NCBI GenBank assembly: GCA_017051695.1
Contig: JAFIDK010000006.1
Coordinates: 330,445 to 394,444, forward strand
Reading direction: 5' to 3'
DNA length: 64,000 nt
Source: Algoriphagus aestuarii
GTDB lineage: Bacteria; Bacteroidota; Bacteroidia; Cytophagales; Cyclobacteriaceae
Below, piece by piece: positions 34,373 through 43,394 of the stretch (position 1 is its first letter; each line of letters begins with the position of its first letter). The translations under genes and the position numbers were made by a program. The notes beneath the pieces were generated by a model. That model was not told where the DNA came from. It worked only from the letters and a program-made list of their open reading frames with translations, and did no database searches.

Positions 34373-34542
34373 AAGGCTGTGGTATTGGGTAAAAATAATC
34401 AAAATATGGGAGGGATTTATGGAGAATTGCTTTCCAAATTGTCCCGTCCGATAATATTGAGCACCTCAAAATCCCTGCCTTACTCCAACCAATAAAAAGA
34501 GAAAAAACCAAGATTCTAATTGTCATAGACATAGACAAAAAA

Positions 34543-34562
34543 AATCCCGCCTAAGCGGGATT
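34543..34562 (-). terminator. nqrF terminator
   Basis: Perfect arms AATCCCGC (34543-34550) and GCGGGATT (34555-34562), loop CTAA, followed on the minus strand by a run of T residues. It begins 7 bases after the nqrF stop. Confidence 0.88.
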
Positions 34563-34568
34563 TATATT

Positions 34569-35873
34569 TTATCCTCCGAAATCATCGAAGCGGATATTTT
34601 CTTGTGGGATGCCTAAGTCATCAAGTAATTTAAGCACTGCTGCGTTCATCAAAGGTGGACCGCAAAGGTAATATTCTACCTCATCTGGCTCTGGGTGGTT
34701 TTTCAGATAGTTATCGTACAATACTTGGTGGATAAACCCTACATAACCATCACCTTCTTTATCATCCAATGACTTTTTGATCTTCCAATTATCTTCAGGA
34801 AGTGGTTCAGAAAGACCAATGTTGAACTGGAAGTTAGGGAAGTCTTCCTCAATTGCTCTGAAATGAGGTACATAGAACAATTCTTTCTTAGATCTACCTC
34901 CGTACCAATAAGAAACTTTTCTAGATGTTTTCTCAGTGTGGAACAGATGGAAAATCTGAGCTCTCAGAGGAGCCATACCAGCACCACCGCCGATATAAAC
35001 CATTTCTCTTTGAGTTGGATTAATATGGAATTCACCATACGGTCCTGAAATGGTTACTTTATCACCTGGTTTTCTAGAGAATACATAAGAAGAACAAACT
35101 CCTGGATTCACATCCATCCACTTGTTATTGGCTCTATCCCATGGCGGAGTCGCGATACGGATAGTCAACATCACGATATTTCCTTCAGCTGGGTGGTTCG
35201 CCATAGAGTATGCTCTGAATAGCTCCTCATCATTTTTCATGACAAGATCCCAAAGACCAAATTTATCCCAATCACTTTGGTAGACATCGTTAGGGTGACC
35301 CAATTCCGGATGTGGAGTGATGTCCATATCCTTGAAATTCACAGTAACCACTGGAACGTCAATCTGGATATATCCACCTGCCTCGAAGTCCAAAGTTTCT
35401 CCCTCAGGAAGTTTTACTTTAAATTCTTTAATGAAAGTAGAAACATTGTAGTTGGAAATAACTTCACAATCCCATTTTTTGATACCGAAAATTTCTTCCG
35501 GCACCCGGATTTTCATGTCATTTTTAACTTTCACCTGACAGGCCAAACGGACATTTCCTTGCTGTTCTGCTCTGCTTAGGTGGCCCACTTCGGTAGGTAG
35601 AACTTCTCCACCACCTTCTTCGACCACGCATTTACACATGGCACAAGTACCACCTCCACCGCAAGCAGATGGAAGGAAAATTTTCTGTCCACCCAATGTA
35701 GAAAGCAAAGTAGTACCTGCTGAAGTGACAATTGGTGAACTTTCATCGCCGTTGATGACGATATTGACATCTCCGGAGTTTACCAGTTTAGACTGAGCAA
35801 ACAGGAGGATAAATACCAGTAGCAAAATAATGATGGTAAATGCTACGATGGATGTAATAATTACTGAACCCAT
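34569..35873 (-). CDS. nqrF: Na+-translocating NADH:quinone reductase subunit F
   Basis: A 434-residue protein: one N-terminal membrane helix (4-26), a 2Fe-2S ferredoxin domain with Cys71, Cys77, Cys80 and Cys112 ('[12 protein letters not shown]'), an FAD domain with '[10 protein letters not shown]', and an NADH domain ending in '[13 protein letters not shown]'. NqrF is the NADH-oxidising entry point of the Na+-NQR. About 25 residues longer than Vibrio NqrF because of an insert around '[16 protein letters not shown]', a Bacteroidota feature. nqrA-E, normally upstream in the same operon, are not here: accD lies directly upstream. It has its own -7 box and terminator. Confidence 0.93.
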   Translation of the reverse strand: MGSVIITSIVAFTIIILLLVFILLFAQSKLVNSGDVNIVINGDESSPIVTSAGTTLLSTLGGQKIFLPSACGGGGTCAMCKCVVEEGGGEVLPTEVGHLSRAEQQGNVRLACQVKVKNDMKIRVPEEIFGIKKWDCEVISNYNVSTFIKEFKVKLPEGETLDFEAGGYIQIDVPVVTVNFKDMDITPHPELGHPNDVYQSDWDKFGLWDLVMKNDEELFRAYSMANHPAEGNIVMLTIRIATPPWDRANNKWMDVNPGVCSSYVFSRKPGDKVTISGPYGEFHINPTQREMVYIGGGAGMAPLRAQIFHLFHTEKTSRKVSYWYGGRSKKELFYVPHFRAIEEDFPNFQFNIGLSEPLPEDNWKIKKSLDDKEGDGYVGFIHQVLYDNYLKNHPEPDEVEYYLCGPPLMNAAVLKLLDDLGIPQENIRFDDFGG

Positions 35874-35922
35874 GAAATATTGGTTTTACTTTTTCGTCTG
35901 GATCGTTTCCGATTTTGGAACA

Positions 35923-35930
35923 CAAATATA
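35923..35930 (-). promoter_or_regulatory. Candidate promoter of nqrF
   Basis: Minus strand TATATTTG fits TAnnTTTG 50 bases before the ATG. A TTTTGAC about 22 bases further up (35952-35958) could be a loosely spaced -33 element. Confidence 0.48.
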
Positions 35931-36007
35931 TTTATTAATCCTATAAACAGGTCAAAACCAAAACCAAATTTGGCCTGAAACTGAAATTCATTTGATAGAT
36001 TAACTGA

Positions 36008-36850
36008 TTAATTATGCAAGAGGTTTAGCAAAGTGGTCAATCTGCTTTTTAATTGACGACGATCAATGATAAAATCAAGGAATCCGTGTTCTAAAACGAA
36101 CTCTGAACTCTGAAATCCTTTAGGTAGATCTTTGCCGATCGTTTCACGGATGACTCTAGGTCCCGCAAATCCAATCAAAGCTTCCGGCTCAGCAATATTA
36201 AAATCTCCAAGCATTGCATAGGATGCTGTTACTCCCCCTGTCGTAGGGTCTGTCAAAAGAGATATAAATGGAATACCTGCCTGATCAAGGAGTGCTAATT
36301 TAGCCGAGGTCTTAGCCATCTGCATCAAAGAAAATCCCGCCTCCATCATTCTGGCTCCACCAGATTTAGAAATCATCAGGAAGGGCACCTTATGTTTCAA
36401 AGAATAATCGATAGCTCTGGCGATCTTTTCACCTACCACTGAGCCCATGGACCCCCCGATAAAGTTAAAGTCCATACAAGAAACCACTAAATCCAGTCCG
36501 TTCATTTTGCCTACAGCAGATCTCACGGCATCATTTAATTCTGTTTTCTTAATCGTCGCCTCGATTCTCGCTGTATACGGTTTGGTATCAGAAAATTTTA
36601 ACGGATCTCCGGACTTCATGTCCTTGTCTAGCTCCGTGAATTTATTCCCATCAAACAGTATTTCGAAATATTCTTTAGATCCGATTTTAACGTGAAAATC
36701 ATCGTCAGGACATACGTACGCGTTGTTTTTCAACTCACGGGTATGAATGATGTTCCCATTAGGGGTCTTAAACCAAAGGCCATCAGGAGTATCCTTTTTC
36801 TCCGCAGTGGAAGTTTTGATGCCTTTGTCAGTTCTTTTAAACCAAGCCAT
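36008..36850 (-). CDS. accD: Acetyl-CoA carboxylase carboxyltransferase subunit beta, degenerate zinc ribbon
   Basis: A 280-residue beta subunit that with AccA transfers carboxyl from biotin-BCCP to acetyl-CoA. The carboxyltransferase core is intact ('[13 protein letters not shown]', '[19 protein letters not shown]', '[19 protein letters not shown]', '[17 protein letters not shown]', 'GFAGPRVI'). The N-terminal zinc ribbon, which normally has four cysteines, retains only Cys47; the other positions read Thr, Gly and Asp. Loss of the metal site seems common in related Cytophagia, from memory. Monocistronic, with a -7 box at 36892-36899, divergent from cstA. Confidence 0.93.
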   Translation of the reverse strand: MAWFKRTDKGIKTSTAEKKDTPDGLWFKTPNGNIIHTRELKNNAYVCPDDDFHVKIGSKEYFEILFDGNKFTELDKDMKSGDPLKFSDTKPYTARIEATIKKTELNDAVRSAVGKMNGLDLVVSCMDFNFIGGSMGSVVGEKIARAIDYSLKHKVPFLMISKSGGARMMEAGFSLMQMAKTSAKLALLDQAGIPFISLLTDPTTGGVTASYAMLGDFNIAEPEALIGFAGPRVIRETIGKDLPKGFQSSEFVLEHGFLDFIIDRRQLKSRLTTLLNLLHN

Positions 36851-36891
36851 ATTATGATGTTAGGTCGTTATTTTGACAATTCAAAGGTTAC

Positions 36892-36899
36892 AAATTTAG
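36892..36899 (-). promoter_or_regulatory. Candidate -7 box for accD
   Basis: Minus strand TAAATTTG fits TAnnTTTG, 41 bases upstream of the accD ATG. Confidence 0.42.
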
Positions 36900-37078
36900 T
36901 CCTAATCTCCATTAAATAAAACCGGTAATTATTTAGGCTTAGTATAATTCGGGCCAAATTTGTCTCAGATTTCCTTTTTAAATTCTTTTTTCGAAGCTGA
37001 AATATTGCGTTATTTTGATAAAACAATGCGTTAAACAGCAAATATGCAGTAATTTGTATTCTGCCAAAAACCCAAGTT

Positions 37079-38713
37079 ATGAGCCTCCCATTATTATTAA
37101 TTTCTTCTGGAATCATTCTTTTTCTAGCTTATAAATTTTACGGGAACTACGTCTATAAAAAATTTGGACTCAATGATGACAAACCGGCTCCTTCCCATGA
37201 ATTTAATGACGGAGTAGATTATGAACCAAGCAAACCAATAGTTGTATTAGGGCATCATTTTGCCTCAATTGCTGGTGCAGGACCAATTGTAGGACCTATA
37301 ATCGCAGTCACTTTTGGTTGGATTCCAGCAGTTATCTGGATTCTGGTCGGTGGAATATTTTTTGGTGCAGTACATGATCTTGGGAGCATGGCTGCTTCAC
37401 TCAAAACAGAGGGCAAATCCATCGGTGTTATTATCCGGAAACAAATCGGCCCGAAAGGAAAACAACTATTTATCCTTTTTTCTTTTTCGACCTTGATCCT
37501 TGTCATCGGCGTATTTGCAGATATTATTGCCAAAACATTTGTCAGTAATCCCGGTGTAGCCTCGGCATCTATTTCGTTTATTATTCTCGCGATGGCATTC
37601 GGTGCGGTAAGTAAATTAGTCGGAAACAGAAAACTGGCCTTCGTTATTTTGAGCGCTGTTGGCGTAATTTTGATGTACCTTTTTGTTTTTGTAGGGATTC
37701 AGTTTCCAATCGCACTGGATTACAAAATCTGGATTTTGGCTTTGCTTGGCTATGCGTTTATCGCCTCAGTCACCCCTGTGAGCCTGTTACTTCAGCCGAG
37801 AGATTACCTCAATAGCTTTCTACTGTATGGGATGATTTTAGCTGCAGTTTTAGGGATTTTTGTGGCCAATCCGGAAGTAAAAATGAGCAATGAAATTGTG
37901 GCCAGTTCGGAAAGCTTAGGATATATATTTCCGGTATTATTCATTACAATAGCCTGTGGAGCCATCAGTGGATTTCACTCTTTAGTAGCTTCAGGAACCA
38001 CCTCCAAGCAACTTGATAAAGCAAGTGATGCCAAAGTAGTAGGATTTGGAGGGATGCTCATCGAATCGTTTTTGGCAATAATTTCTGTCTGTGCAGTGAT
38101 CGTTTTAGAGCGTGGAGATTACCTAAATAAGTTAAGCGGAGACGGTCCAGTAGCTTTGTTTTCTACCGGACTTGGAGGAATGATTTCCAGCCTGGGCATT
38201 CCTGAGGATTTTGCAATCGCCTTTGTGGCATTGACAGTTTCAGCTTTTGCTCTGACTACTCTGGATACTTGTACGCGGTTGGCCAGGTTTACACTTCAGG
38301 AATATTTTGAAGATCTTCCTCAGCCTGCGGCTAAAAAAATTGCGACTAACCGATATCTGTCTACTGGAATCGTCGTGGCACTTTCCATTTTACTACTTGT
38401 ATCTGGTGAGTTCACCACGCTTTGGCCAATTTTCGGATCTGCCAATCAACTGCTGGCTGCCTTGGCACTATTGACTATAGCAGTGTGGATGATCCGTGAA
38501 AAAGTAAATGCATGGTTTGTGACCATCCCCATGTTTTTCATGTTTACAGTGACTTTGGCATCTTTAGGCTTATTTGCCTGGAGAAATTTCCAAGATGAAG
38601 TCTATGTACTTTCTGCCATAGCAGCTGCCTTATTTATCCTGGCGATTTCCCTGATGGTTTTGGCAACAAAAAGTTTAAAAAATGAGGTCAAAGAACCTGC
38701 AAAAGCACTTTGA
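37079..38713 (+). CDS. cstA: Carbon starvation protein A (peptide/pyruvate transporter)
   Basis: A 544-residue integral membrane protein with about 14-16 hydrophobic segments. Signature regions are 'GHHFASIAGAGPIVGPIIAV' (about residues 58-77), 'GAVHDLGSMAASL', 'GFHSLVASGTTSKQL' and 'TTLDTCTRLARFTLQEY'. CstA homologues import peptides (E. coli CstA) or pyruvate (BtsT). It is shorter than E. coli CstA (701) and like the shorter Bacteroidota members. No two-component system such as BtsSR is adjacent. The last codons form part of a terminator shared with the convergent operon. Confidence 0.93.
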   Translation: MSLPLLLISSGIILFLAYKFYGNYVYKKFGLNDDKPAPSHEFNDGVDYEPSKPIVVLGHHFASIAGAGPIVGPIIAVTFGWIPAVIWILVGGIFFGAVHDLGSMAASLKTEGKSIGVIIRKQIGPKGKQLFILFSFSTLILVIGVFADIIAKTFVSNPGVASASISFIILAMAFGAVSKLVGNRKLAFVILSAVGVILMYLFVFVGIQFPIALDYKIWILALLGYAFIASVTPVSLLLQPRDYLNSFLLYGMILAAVLGIFVANPEVKMSNEIVASSESLGYIFPVLFITIACGAISGFHSLVASGTTSKQLDKASDAKVVGFGGMLIESFLAIISVCAVIVLERGDYLNKLSGDGPVALFSTGLGGMISSLGIPEDFAIAFVALTVSAFALTTLDTCTRLARFTLQEYFEDLPQPAAKKIATNRYLSTGIVVALSILLLVSGEFTTLWPIFGSANQLLAALALLTIAVWMIREKVNAWFVTIPMFFMFTVTLASLGLFAWRNFQDEVYVLSAIAAALFILAISLMVLATKSLKNEVKEPAKAL

Positions 38714-38718
38714 CCTCA
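38683..38718. terminator. Terminator hairpin lying in the 3' coding end of cstA
   Basis: Perfect 11-bp arms TGAGGTCAAAG (38683-38693) and CTTTGACCTCA (38708-38718). The left arm is cstA coding sequence and the right arm spans its stop codon. On the minus strand the hairpin is followed by 'TTTTTTAAACTTTTTG', a good terminator for the haloperoxidase operon; on plus only 'AAATTTT' follows. Confidence 0.72.
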
Positions 38719-38723
38719 AAATT

Positions 38724-39833
38724 TTACAGTGTACCAAACGGTGAAGTTATCTTTTTAGGAATTCTTACAGCTAGCGTGAAATTGATCAAATAATCTGCGA
38801 AAGCCGCATCTCCATGGACGACCTCATCTGGTGTGGAATTTTCTATATCCGTGACACTTTGAGTTCGGTTTCTGATCAAGGCAAAAGGGACATTCAAAGT
38901 ACCTGTCACATTCCCTTTCATATAACTGATTCCAGGCTCCATGGATACAATGTATCCTGGTCTTCTAAAACCTTCACTTCCTCCGATGGCATCATGAACT
39001 GGAATTCCTTCCACGCGACCACCCAGAGAAATTCCTAAACCGTGAATATTTGTAAAGGATTTGAAAACACCTGTTCTCAGTGCATATTGATCCGGTACAC
39101 TCATGATCGCCTCATTTTCACGTCTTCTATTGGTCGGGGTACCATTGGTTTCTTTTGGACTAAACATATAAAATCCATCATAATACCAGAAATAGGTGCC
39201 TTTTAAATTCCAAAGGCCTTGGAAATCGATAATAAATCCAGTTCCTCCATCTCCAAGTTGGATCGATTGATCCACCGTTTTCACTTCAGTTCCACCTTCA
39301 GCTCCCTGGTTATAAAATGTACTGGTAGCGGCATAATCTCCTGTCGGAAATTTAATACCAAGACCTATCGCAGTATTTCCTTTTTTCGCTTTTTCCCCAG
39401 AAAGCAGCCAATAGCCCCCTCCTATTCTCATATCCCCAAATCCTTTGGAATAAGTTGTATGTCTCTCAGTCCTTCCATGCTCGTAAAGGGAACTTCTTTC
39501 ATTGTATTGGAAAGGCAAAGAGACTATTCCGTAAATCCTTTCATTAAAGGCATAGCTGATATTGATATCCAAGCCATGTTGATGATTGATTACTTCGGTT
39601 CCATCTTCGATTCGATTTGGCTCTTCGTGTGTACCACGAAAATGCCTGAAGGATTTAAAGTATCGGTAATTGGCGGAAATGTTCCATTCTCCTGGCTCGA
39701 GCATATTTCCTTGCCCGACGGCATTTCCTAAACCTGAAAACTGTCGAATTGCCACACAACCTTGGGCTTTTGCCGAAAGGTAAGAACAAGTTAAAATGGC
39801 ACTTGAAATGATTATTTTAGTAAGATTATTCAT
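38724..39833 (-). CDS. Outer-membrane beta-barrel protein, unknown substrate
   Basis: A 369-residue exported protein (signal peptide 1-23, 'LSAKAQ'). The body shows alternating polar/hydrophobic strands and aromatic girdle residues, such as 'WNISANYRYFKSF', 'HGLDINISYAFNERIYG', 'FGDMRIGGGYWLL' and 'AIGLGIKFPTGDYA', typical of 12-14 strand barrels labelled 'transporter' or MetA-pathway-like. No TonB plug. It ends the minus-strand cluster whose middle gene is a vanadium-haloperoxidase-like lipoprotein 18 bases upstream; joint function is inferred from spacing. Confidence 0.78.
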   Translation of the reverse strand: MNNLTKIIISSAILTCSYLSAKAQGCVAIRQFSGLGNAVGQGNMLEPGEWNISANYRYFKSFRHFRGTHEEPNRIEDGTEVINHQHGLDINISYAFNERIYGIVSLPFQYNERSSLYEHGRTERHTTYSKGFGDMRIGGGYWLLSGEKAKKGNTAIGLGIKFPTGDYAATSTFYNQGAEGGTEVKTVDQSIQLGDGGTGFIIDFQGLWNLKGTYFWYYDGFYMFSPKETNGTPTNRRRENEAIMSVPDQYALRTGVFKSFTNIHGLGISLGGRVEGIPVHDAIGGSEGFRRPGYIVSMEPGISYMKGNVTGTLNVPFALIRNRTQSVTDIENSTPDEVVHGDAAFADYLINFTLAVRIPKKITSPFGTL

Positions 39834-39851
39834 GGGTTTGTTGTTTTGATT

Positions 39852-41390
39852 TTAATTATCTGCGCCATCGATTTTGGCTACATTAATAGTGTACTCTGCC
39901 ACATTTCTTCCTTGCGTTGTCCCTACTGTGGCATCAAAAGTCCAGTGAATTCCACCATAAACTCTTGATATGGCAGCTTCTTCTGCCCAACCATTAAATA
40001 TTTCACCTTCCTGAGGAAAAATATAGGTCAGAACAGAAGCGGCAGCAGCCGAAAAGACAGAATGTCCCGAGGTATAACTAGGGAAGTTGGGAGTGCCTGC
40101 GATCGTTTCAAAGTCCTTGATCATTTGTATAGGTCGCGGATAGTAATAGTAGTATTTAGCATCCCAGCAGCTGATCCCACCATCCATGATGGCCATATTC
40201 AAATAGGCAAAAGTCCTTGCAGTTCGTATGACATTCATTTTATACTTTAAAATGTATTCACCGGCGATGTCATTCCAATGTCCAGGAGGTGTATAAGTCC
40301 CCAAACCGTCTTGCCAGAAATTGGCAATTCTTCTTCGCTCATGGGTGACCTTATCCGCATAATCTTCAAGAATTTTTATATCCTTCTCAAATGCCTCTGA
40401 ACCTGGAGCAGGTGGAATCCCGGGCCTGGTCGCTTCGACATTTGGTACATGCCACATTTTTACTTTTCCAAACAATGGAGTCAAACCAACTGGCCTAACC
40501 GGGCTTTCCAGGTTTTCCCATTGCCATCCGAATCGTTCAAAAGCAGCAGCTCTTAAAGAATCAGAAACAGCTTTCGGAGCTTGCGCATTTTTCATCCCGT
40601 CATTGGCAGCTCTACTAAGCGCAATGGAGGCTATTTCTTCTCCAATTTTAATCCCGGCTTCCAAATCACTTGGTACATTCTCTCCGGCAAGAATTAAACT
40701 TTCCAAATGCTCCTTTTCCAATTTCTGCAGATAATCAGCCTCCAGGGGGAACATTGCAGTCAGAATTTTCCGTGCGGTGGTCGCCAATACAGCTCCCTCA
40801 GAAGGATAGGACGGCAATCCGTTGGAAACATAGGTATTTGGAATACCTGAATCGACCAGGTATGGTGCCGGGCGATTAAATTCAAACTTATAATGCCAAG
40901 CCGCAATTAGGCCATCAAACTGGGCAACTGATAAATATGCCAAAGCACGACTCGCATAGGGTGGATGCGCAAATGGAAATGGCGGAGGACCAGCTGGGTT
41001 TGCTGGGTCAGGAAGAGTGTAAGACTCATCCACATTTGGCCCTGGGATCAAATTGTATTTAGCAATCAGGCCCAAAGCAATTTCGTTCCATCTCAATACC
41101 GAGTTGTTGGTCCAGTAATCCACTTTCTTCTTTTGGTCCGAAGTCATCGACGCAATTTTACTTTTTACCTCAGCTAATTCGTTTTGGTATTCAGTAGAAC
41201 TGGTAGCTGCAGGAGCATCTACAGAAATGGCATTTCCGTTGGCAATTAAGATTGGTTTCCAATTCCCTGCATCTTCGTCTATTCCCGCAAATTGGTAACT
41301 CTCATAGGTCAATTCAGTATTTAAATCTTTATTGCAAGCAGCCAAAAAGGCCATTGAAACTATTATATAGAATATTTTATATCGTTTCAT
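39852..41390 (-). CDS. Vanadium-dependent haloperoxidase-like / PAP2-superfamily lipoprotein
   Basis: A 512-residue lipoprotein (lipobox 'FLAAC', Cys19). The C-terminal part has the three-part PAP2/VHPO active site in order: 'YYYPRPIQMIKD' (near 415), 'PSYTSGHSVFSAAAASV' (near 433) and 'SRVYGGIHWTFDA' (near 472), whose last His would bind vanadate or be phosphorylated. The long N-terminal helical region ('YLSVAQFDGLIAAWHYKFEFNRP') matches haloperoxidase-type proteins rather than small PAP2 phosphatases. Whether it is a halogenating peroxidase or an acid phosphatase cannot be told from sequence. It lies between two barrel genes with gaps of 18 and 4 bases. Confidence 0.88.
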   Translation of the reverse strand: MKRYKIFYIIVSMAFLAACNKDLNTELTYESYQFAGIDEDAGNWKPILIANGNAISVDAPAATSSTEYQNELAEVKSKIASMTSDQKKKVDYWTNNSVLRWNEIALGLIAKYNLIPGPNVDESYTLPDPANPAGPPPFPFAHPPYASRALAYLSVAQFDGLIAAWHYKFEFNRPAPYLVDSGIPNTYVSNGLPSYPSEGAVLATTARKILTAMFPLEADYLQKLEKEHLESLILAGENVPSDLEAGIKIGEEIASIALSRAANDGMKNAQAPKAVSDSLRAAAFERFGWQWENLESPVRPVGLTPLFGKVKMWHVPNVEATRPGIPPAPGSEAFEKDIKILEDYADKVTHERRRIANFWQDGLGTYTPPGHWNDIAGEYILKYKMNVIRTARTFAYLNMAIMDGGISCWDAKYYYYYPRPIQMIKDFETIAGTPNFPSYTSGHSVFSAAAASVLTYIFPQEGEIFNGWAEEAAISRVYGGIHWTFDATVGTTQGRNVAEYTINVAKIDGADN

Positions 41391-41394
41391 CTTT

Positions 41395-42336
41395 TTATTT
41401 TTTTGGTTTGATCAGACCGAACTGATAGGTGATTCCAGCATTAAAAGCAGTCATTTCCGGGGCATTCCTGCCATTTACTACCTTATTATATGAGGCAACC
41501 AGCCCAAGTCCTTTTGGCTTATTGAAAAAATACTGAGCAAACACACCTACCCGATCCATATCAACCTTGTTGGTAGGCTGAGGAGCATTATAAGCACGAA
41601 TATCATCACCTGAAGTGGACCTTGAGGAATTATAACTCACTTCTACACGGAGGTCTTTAGCAAAAAACCAATGACCAATTACAGCTTCATAGGCCCAGGC
41701 GCTTGGTACATCCATCCAGGAGGTGAAATAATTTCCTTCATTGTAATAGTATTCTCTTTCGGCTTGGGTATAACCCTTCCAGATATATGCTCCCGTACCT
41801 CTTAGATACAAGCCCTTATTAAACTCATATTCCACTAAACCTCTCCAGGCCAATTGAGGGGCTCCAATACCCAAACTGTATGGCTGGTAATCAGAGAGGT
41901 AGTTTGAAGCAGGAGTAGAAAAAACCAAAGAACCGAAAACAGACCATTGCCCTTTTTCTGTTTTGGAATTTAAGGCTCGGTATTTTAGCCCCAATGACAA
42001 ATCCTGGATTCCTGATGCTCCGGCAAATTTCCCCCCATTTGGAGTGGTGGAATTGGTGCTGACATAAGGGAGACCTATGTATGCATCTAGCTTATCAGTG
42101 ATTCCATAGGCTGCCATCGCCAGCAGTGTTCTTCGTTGAACTTTAGCGATCGTACCATTTTTCCGAAGGGTTTCCCCTTCCCAGTAGTGGTCAAACTGGC
42201 CGTATTCATATCCGAGCAAGAAGCAAATGTCTCCTTTCGGCATCAACAAACCGTCAGCCGGAGTCTGTGCCAAACTCACATATGACATGCCCAATCCTCC
42301 GACAAGGAGGATTAGTTGTCGTAATTTTTTTTTCAT
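41395..42336 (-). CDS. Outer-membrane beta-barrel protein upstream of the haloperoxidase-like gene
   Basis: A 313-residue exported barrel (signal peptide 1-23, 'SYVSLAQ'). Strands such as 'GDICFLLGYEYGQFDHYW', 'TDKLDAYIGLPYVST', 'DLSLGLKYRAL' and 'MTAFNAGITYQFGLI' give a MetA-pathway-like/transporter barrel similar in style to the one at 38724 but not closely alike. The first gene of the three-gene cluster; the haloperoxidase-like gene starts 4 bases after its stop. Confidence 0.78.
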   Translation of the reverse strand: MKKKLRQLILLVGGLGMSYVSLAQTPADGLLMPKGDICFLLGYEYGQFDHYWEGETLRKNGTIAKVQRRTLLAMAAYGITDKLDAYIGLPYVSTNSTTPNGGKFAGASGIQDLSLGLKYRALNSKTEKGQWSVFGSLVFSTPASNYLSDYQPYSLGIGAPQLAWRGLVEYEFNKGLYLRGTGAYIWKGYTQAEREYYYNEGNYFTSWMDVPSAWAYEAVIGHWFFAKDLRVEVSYNSSRSTSGDDIRAYNAPQPTNKVDMDRVGVFAQYFFNKPKGLGLVASYNKVVNGRNAPEMTAFNAGITYQFGLIKPKK

Positions 42337-42465
42337 TTTGAATTAATAATGATTTCCAATAGATAAGTCATATTGCCTCAGGCTATTGTGAACCAGAGGT
42401 CAATACAAGATTCAGCATTCCCTTAGGTCCAACTAGACCAGGAATACCAAAACAATCCCAAAAAA

Positions 42466-43011
42466 TCAGGAAAACTGCGGAGGAGGGGAATCTATTGTAA
42501 ACGTTGGATTTTGGTAAGGTAAAAAAACAAATCCTAGTAAAGACTGGTAGGTGGTCTTTTCAAAATCCACAAAAGAAAAGAAGTCATTCTGAATATAATC
42601 CTTGACGAAATTTTTCTGAAGCGATTTGCCATTTTGATCCTGTGGCAATTCATCTCCTACTATCGAGGAAATCCAGGTTTGAAATGTTTGATCTAATACT
42701 GCCCTTGATGTATCTGGTACATAGATTATCTGCAGCGTTTCTTTTGTATATCGTTGCTTGATGGCACGATAATACTTCCCGTCTTTTTCGAATTTGGTAT
42801 TGGTAACCTGAAAATCCTCTTGATAGGACATATAAGGAACTGCCAATGGCACTTCTAACATCCTTTCTTCCAATTGAGAATCTTCCAAATCAAAAATCTG
42901 TTCTTCCCATTGTGCTTCTAGGTGATTTTCATAGGAAAAATAAAATGCATAGTAGCCAAATTGATAAATGGCAAAGCATGCGAGAAGCAGTATGGAAGAG
43001 ATTTTTTTCAA
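42466..43011 (-). CDS. Membrane-anchored hypothetical protein
   Basis: A 181-residue protein with an N-terminal hydrophobic helix (5-25, 'SILLLACFAIYQFGYYAFYF') followed by an extracytoplasmic domain of about 150 residues. The start is TTG 43011: no ATG or GTG lies in frame before an upstream stop. Ends in 'FTIDSPPPQFS'. I do not recognise the family, although small anchored proteins with this opening occur next to TonB receptors and cytochromes in related species (memory, weak). It is 129 bases upstream of the barrel gene and may lead that cluster. Confidence 0.65.
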   Translation of the reverse strand: MKKISSILLLACFAIYQFGYYAFYFSYENHLEAQWEEQIFDLEDSQLEERMLEVPLAVPYMSYQEDFQVTNTKFEKDGKYYRAIKQRYTKETLQIIYVPDTSRAVLDQTFQTWISSIVGDELPQDQNGKSLQKNFVKDYIQNDFFSFVDFEKTTYQSLLGFVFLPYQNPTFTIDSPPPQFS

Positions 43012-43127
43012 TTCGGTAGACTTGCAATTCGAAATGTATTAACATTTCAAACAAAGCCCAATTAAAATATGAAAAAGGTCACTTAAAAAAACAACATTTT
43101 CATTATTTGAAATTCACTTCCAAACAA

Positions 43128-43331
43128 TCACTGATTTTCAAAATAATATTTCACCAAAAAATAGAGAATCAAAAATAAAATCGTAGATAACCCAAATACC
43201 TTAACAACCTTCAATCTATTGAAACGGTCCAAAAACCATAAAACATAGACAGGTCGAATCAGTCCTAGGACTATTTGAAGAATGGATAAATAAATACCAA
43301 GTTTGAGAAGAAACAGAACTGCCTTGACCAT
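43128..43331 (-). CDS. Small two-helix membrane protein
   Basis: 67 residues from ATG 43331 (an in-frame TTG at 43337 also exists). Two hydrophobic helices (about 5-25 and 44-62) with a basic loop between ('LDRFNRLKVVKVFG'). No family recognised. The start lies 13 bases behind the infB terminator, leaving almost no room for a separate promoter, so expression would depend on read-through. Gene reality is likely but not certain. Confidence 0.55.
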   Translation of the reverse strand: MVKAVLFLLKLGIYLSILQIVLGLIRPVYVLWFLDRFNRLKVVKVFGLSTILFLILYFLVKYYFENQ

Positions 43332-43343
43332 TTTCAAAAATAA

Positions 43344-43369
43344 AAAAGGAACAGCAAGCTGTTCCTTTT
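43344..43369 (-). terminator. Terminator of the rimP-nusA-infB operon
   Basis: Perfect 11-bp stem AAAAGGAACAG (43344-43354) / CTGTTCCTTTT (43359-43369), loop CAAG, with T-rich sequence after it on the minus strand. 26 bases after the infB stop. Confidence 0.88.
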
Positions 43370-43394
43370 AATTAATTAATATTTCCAATACGAA

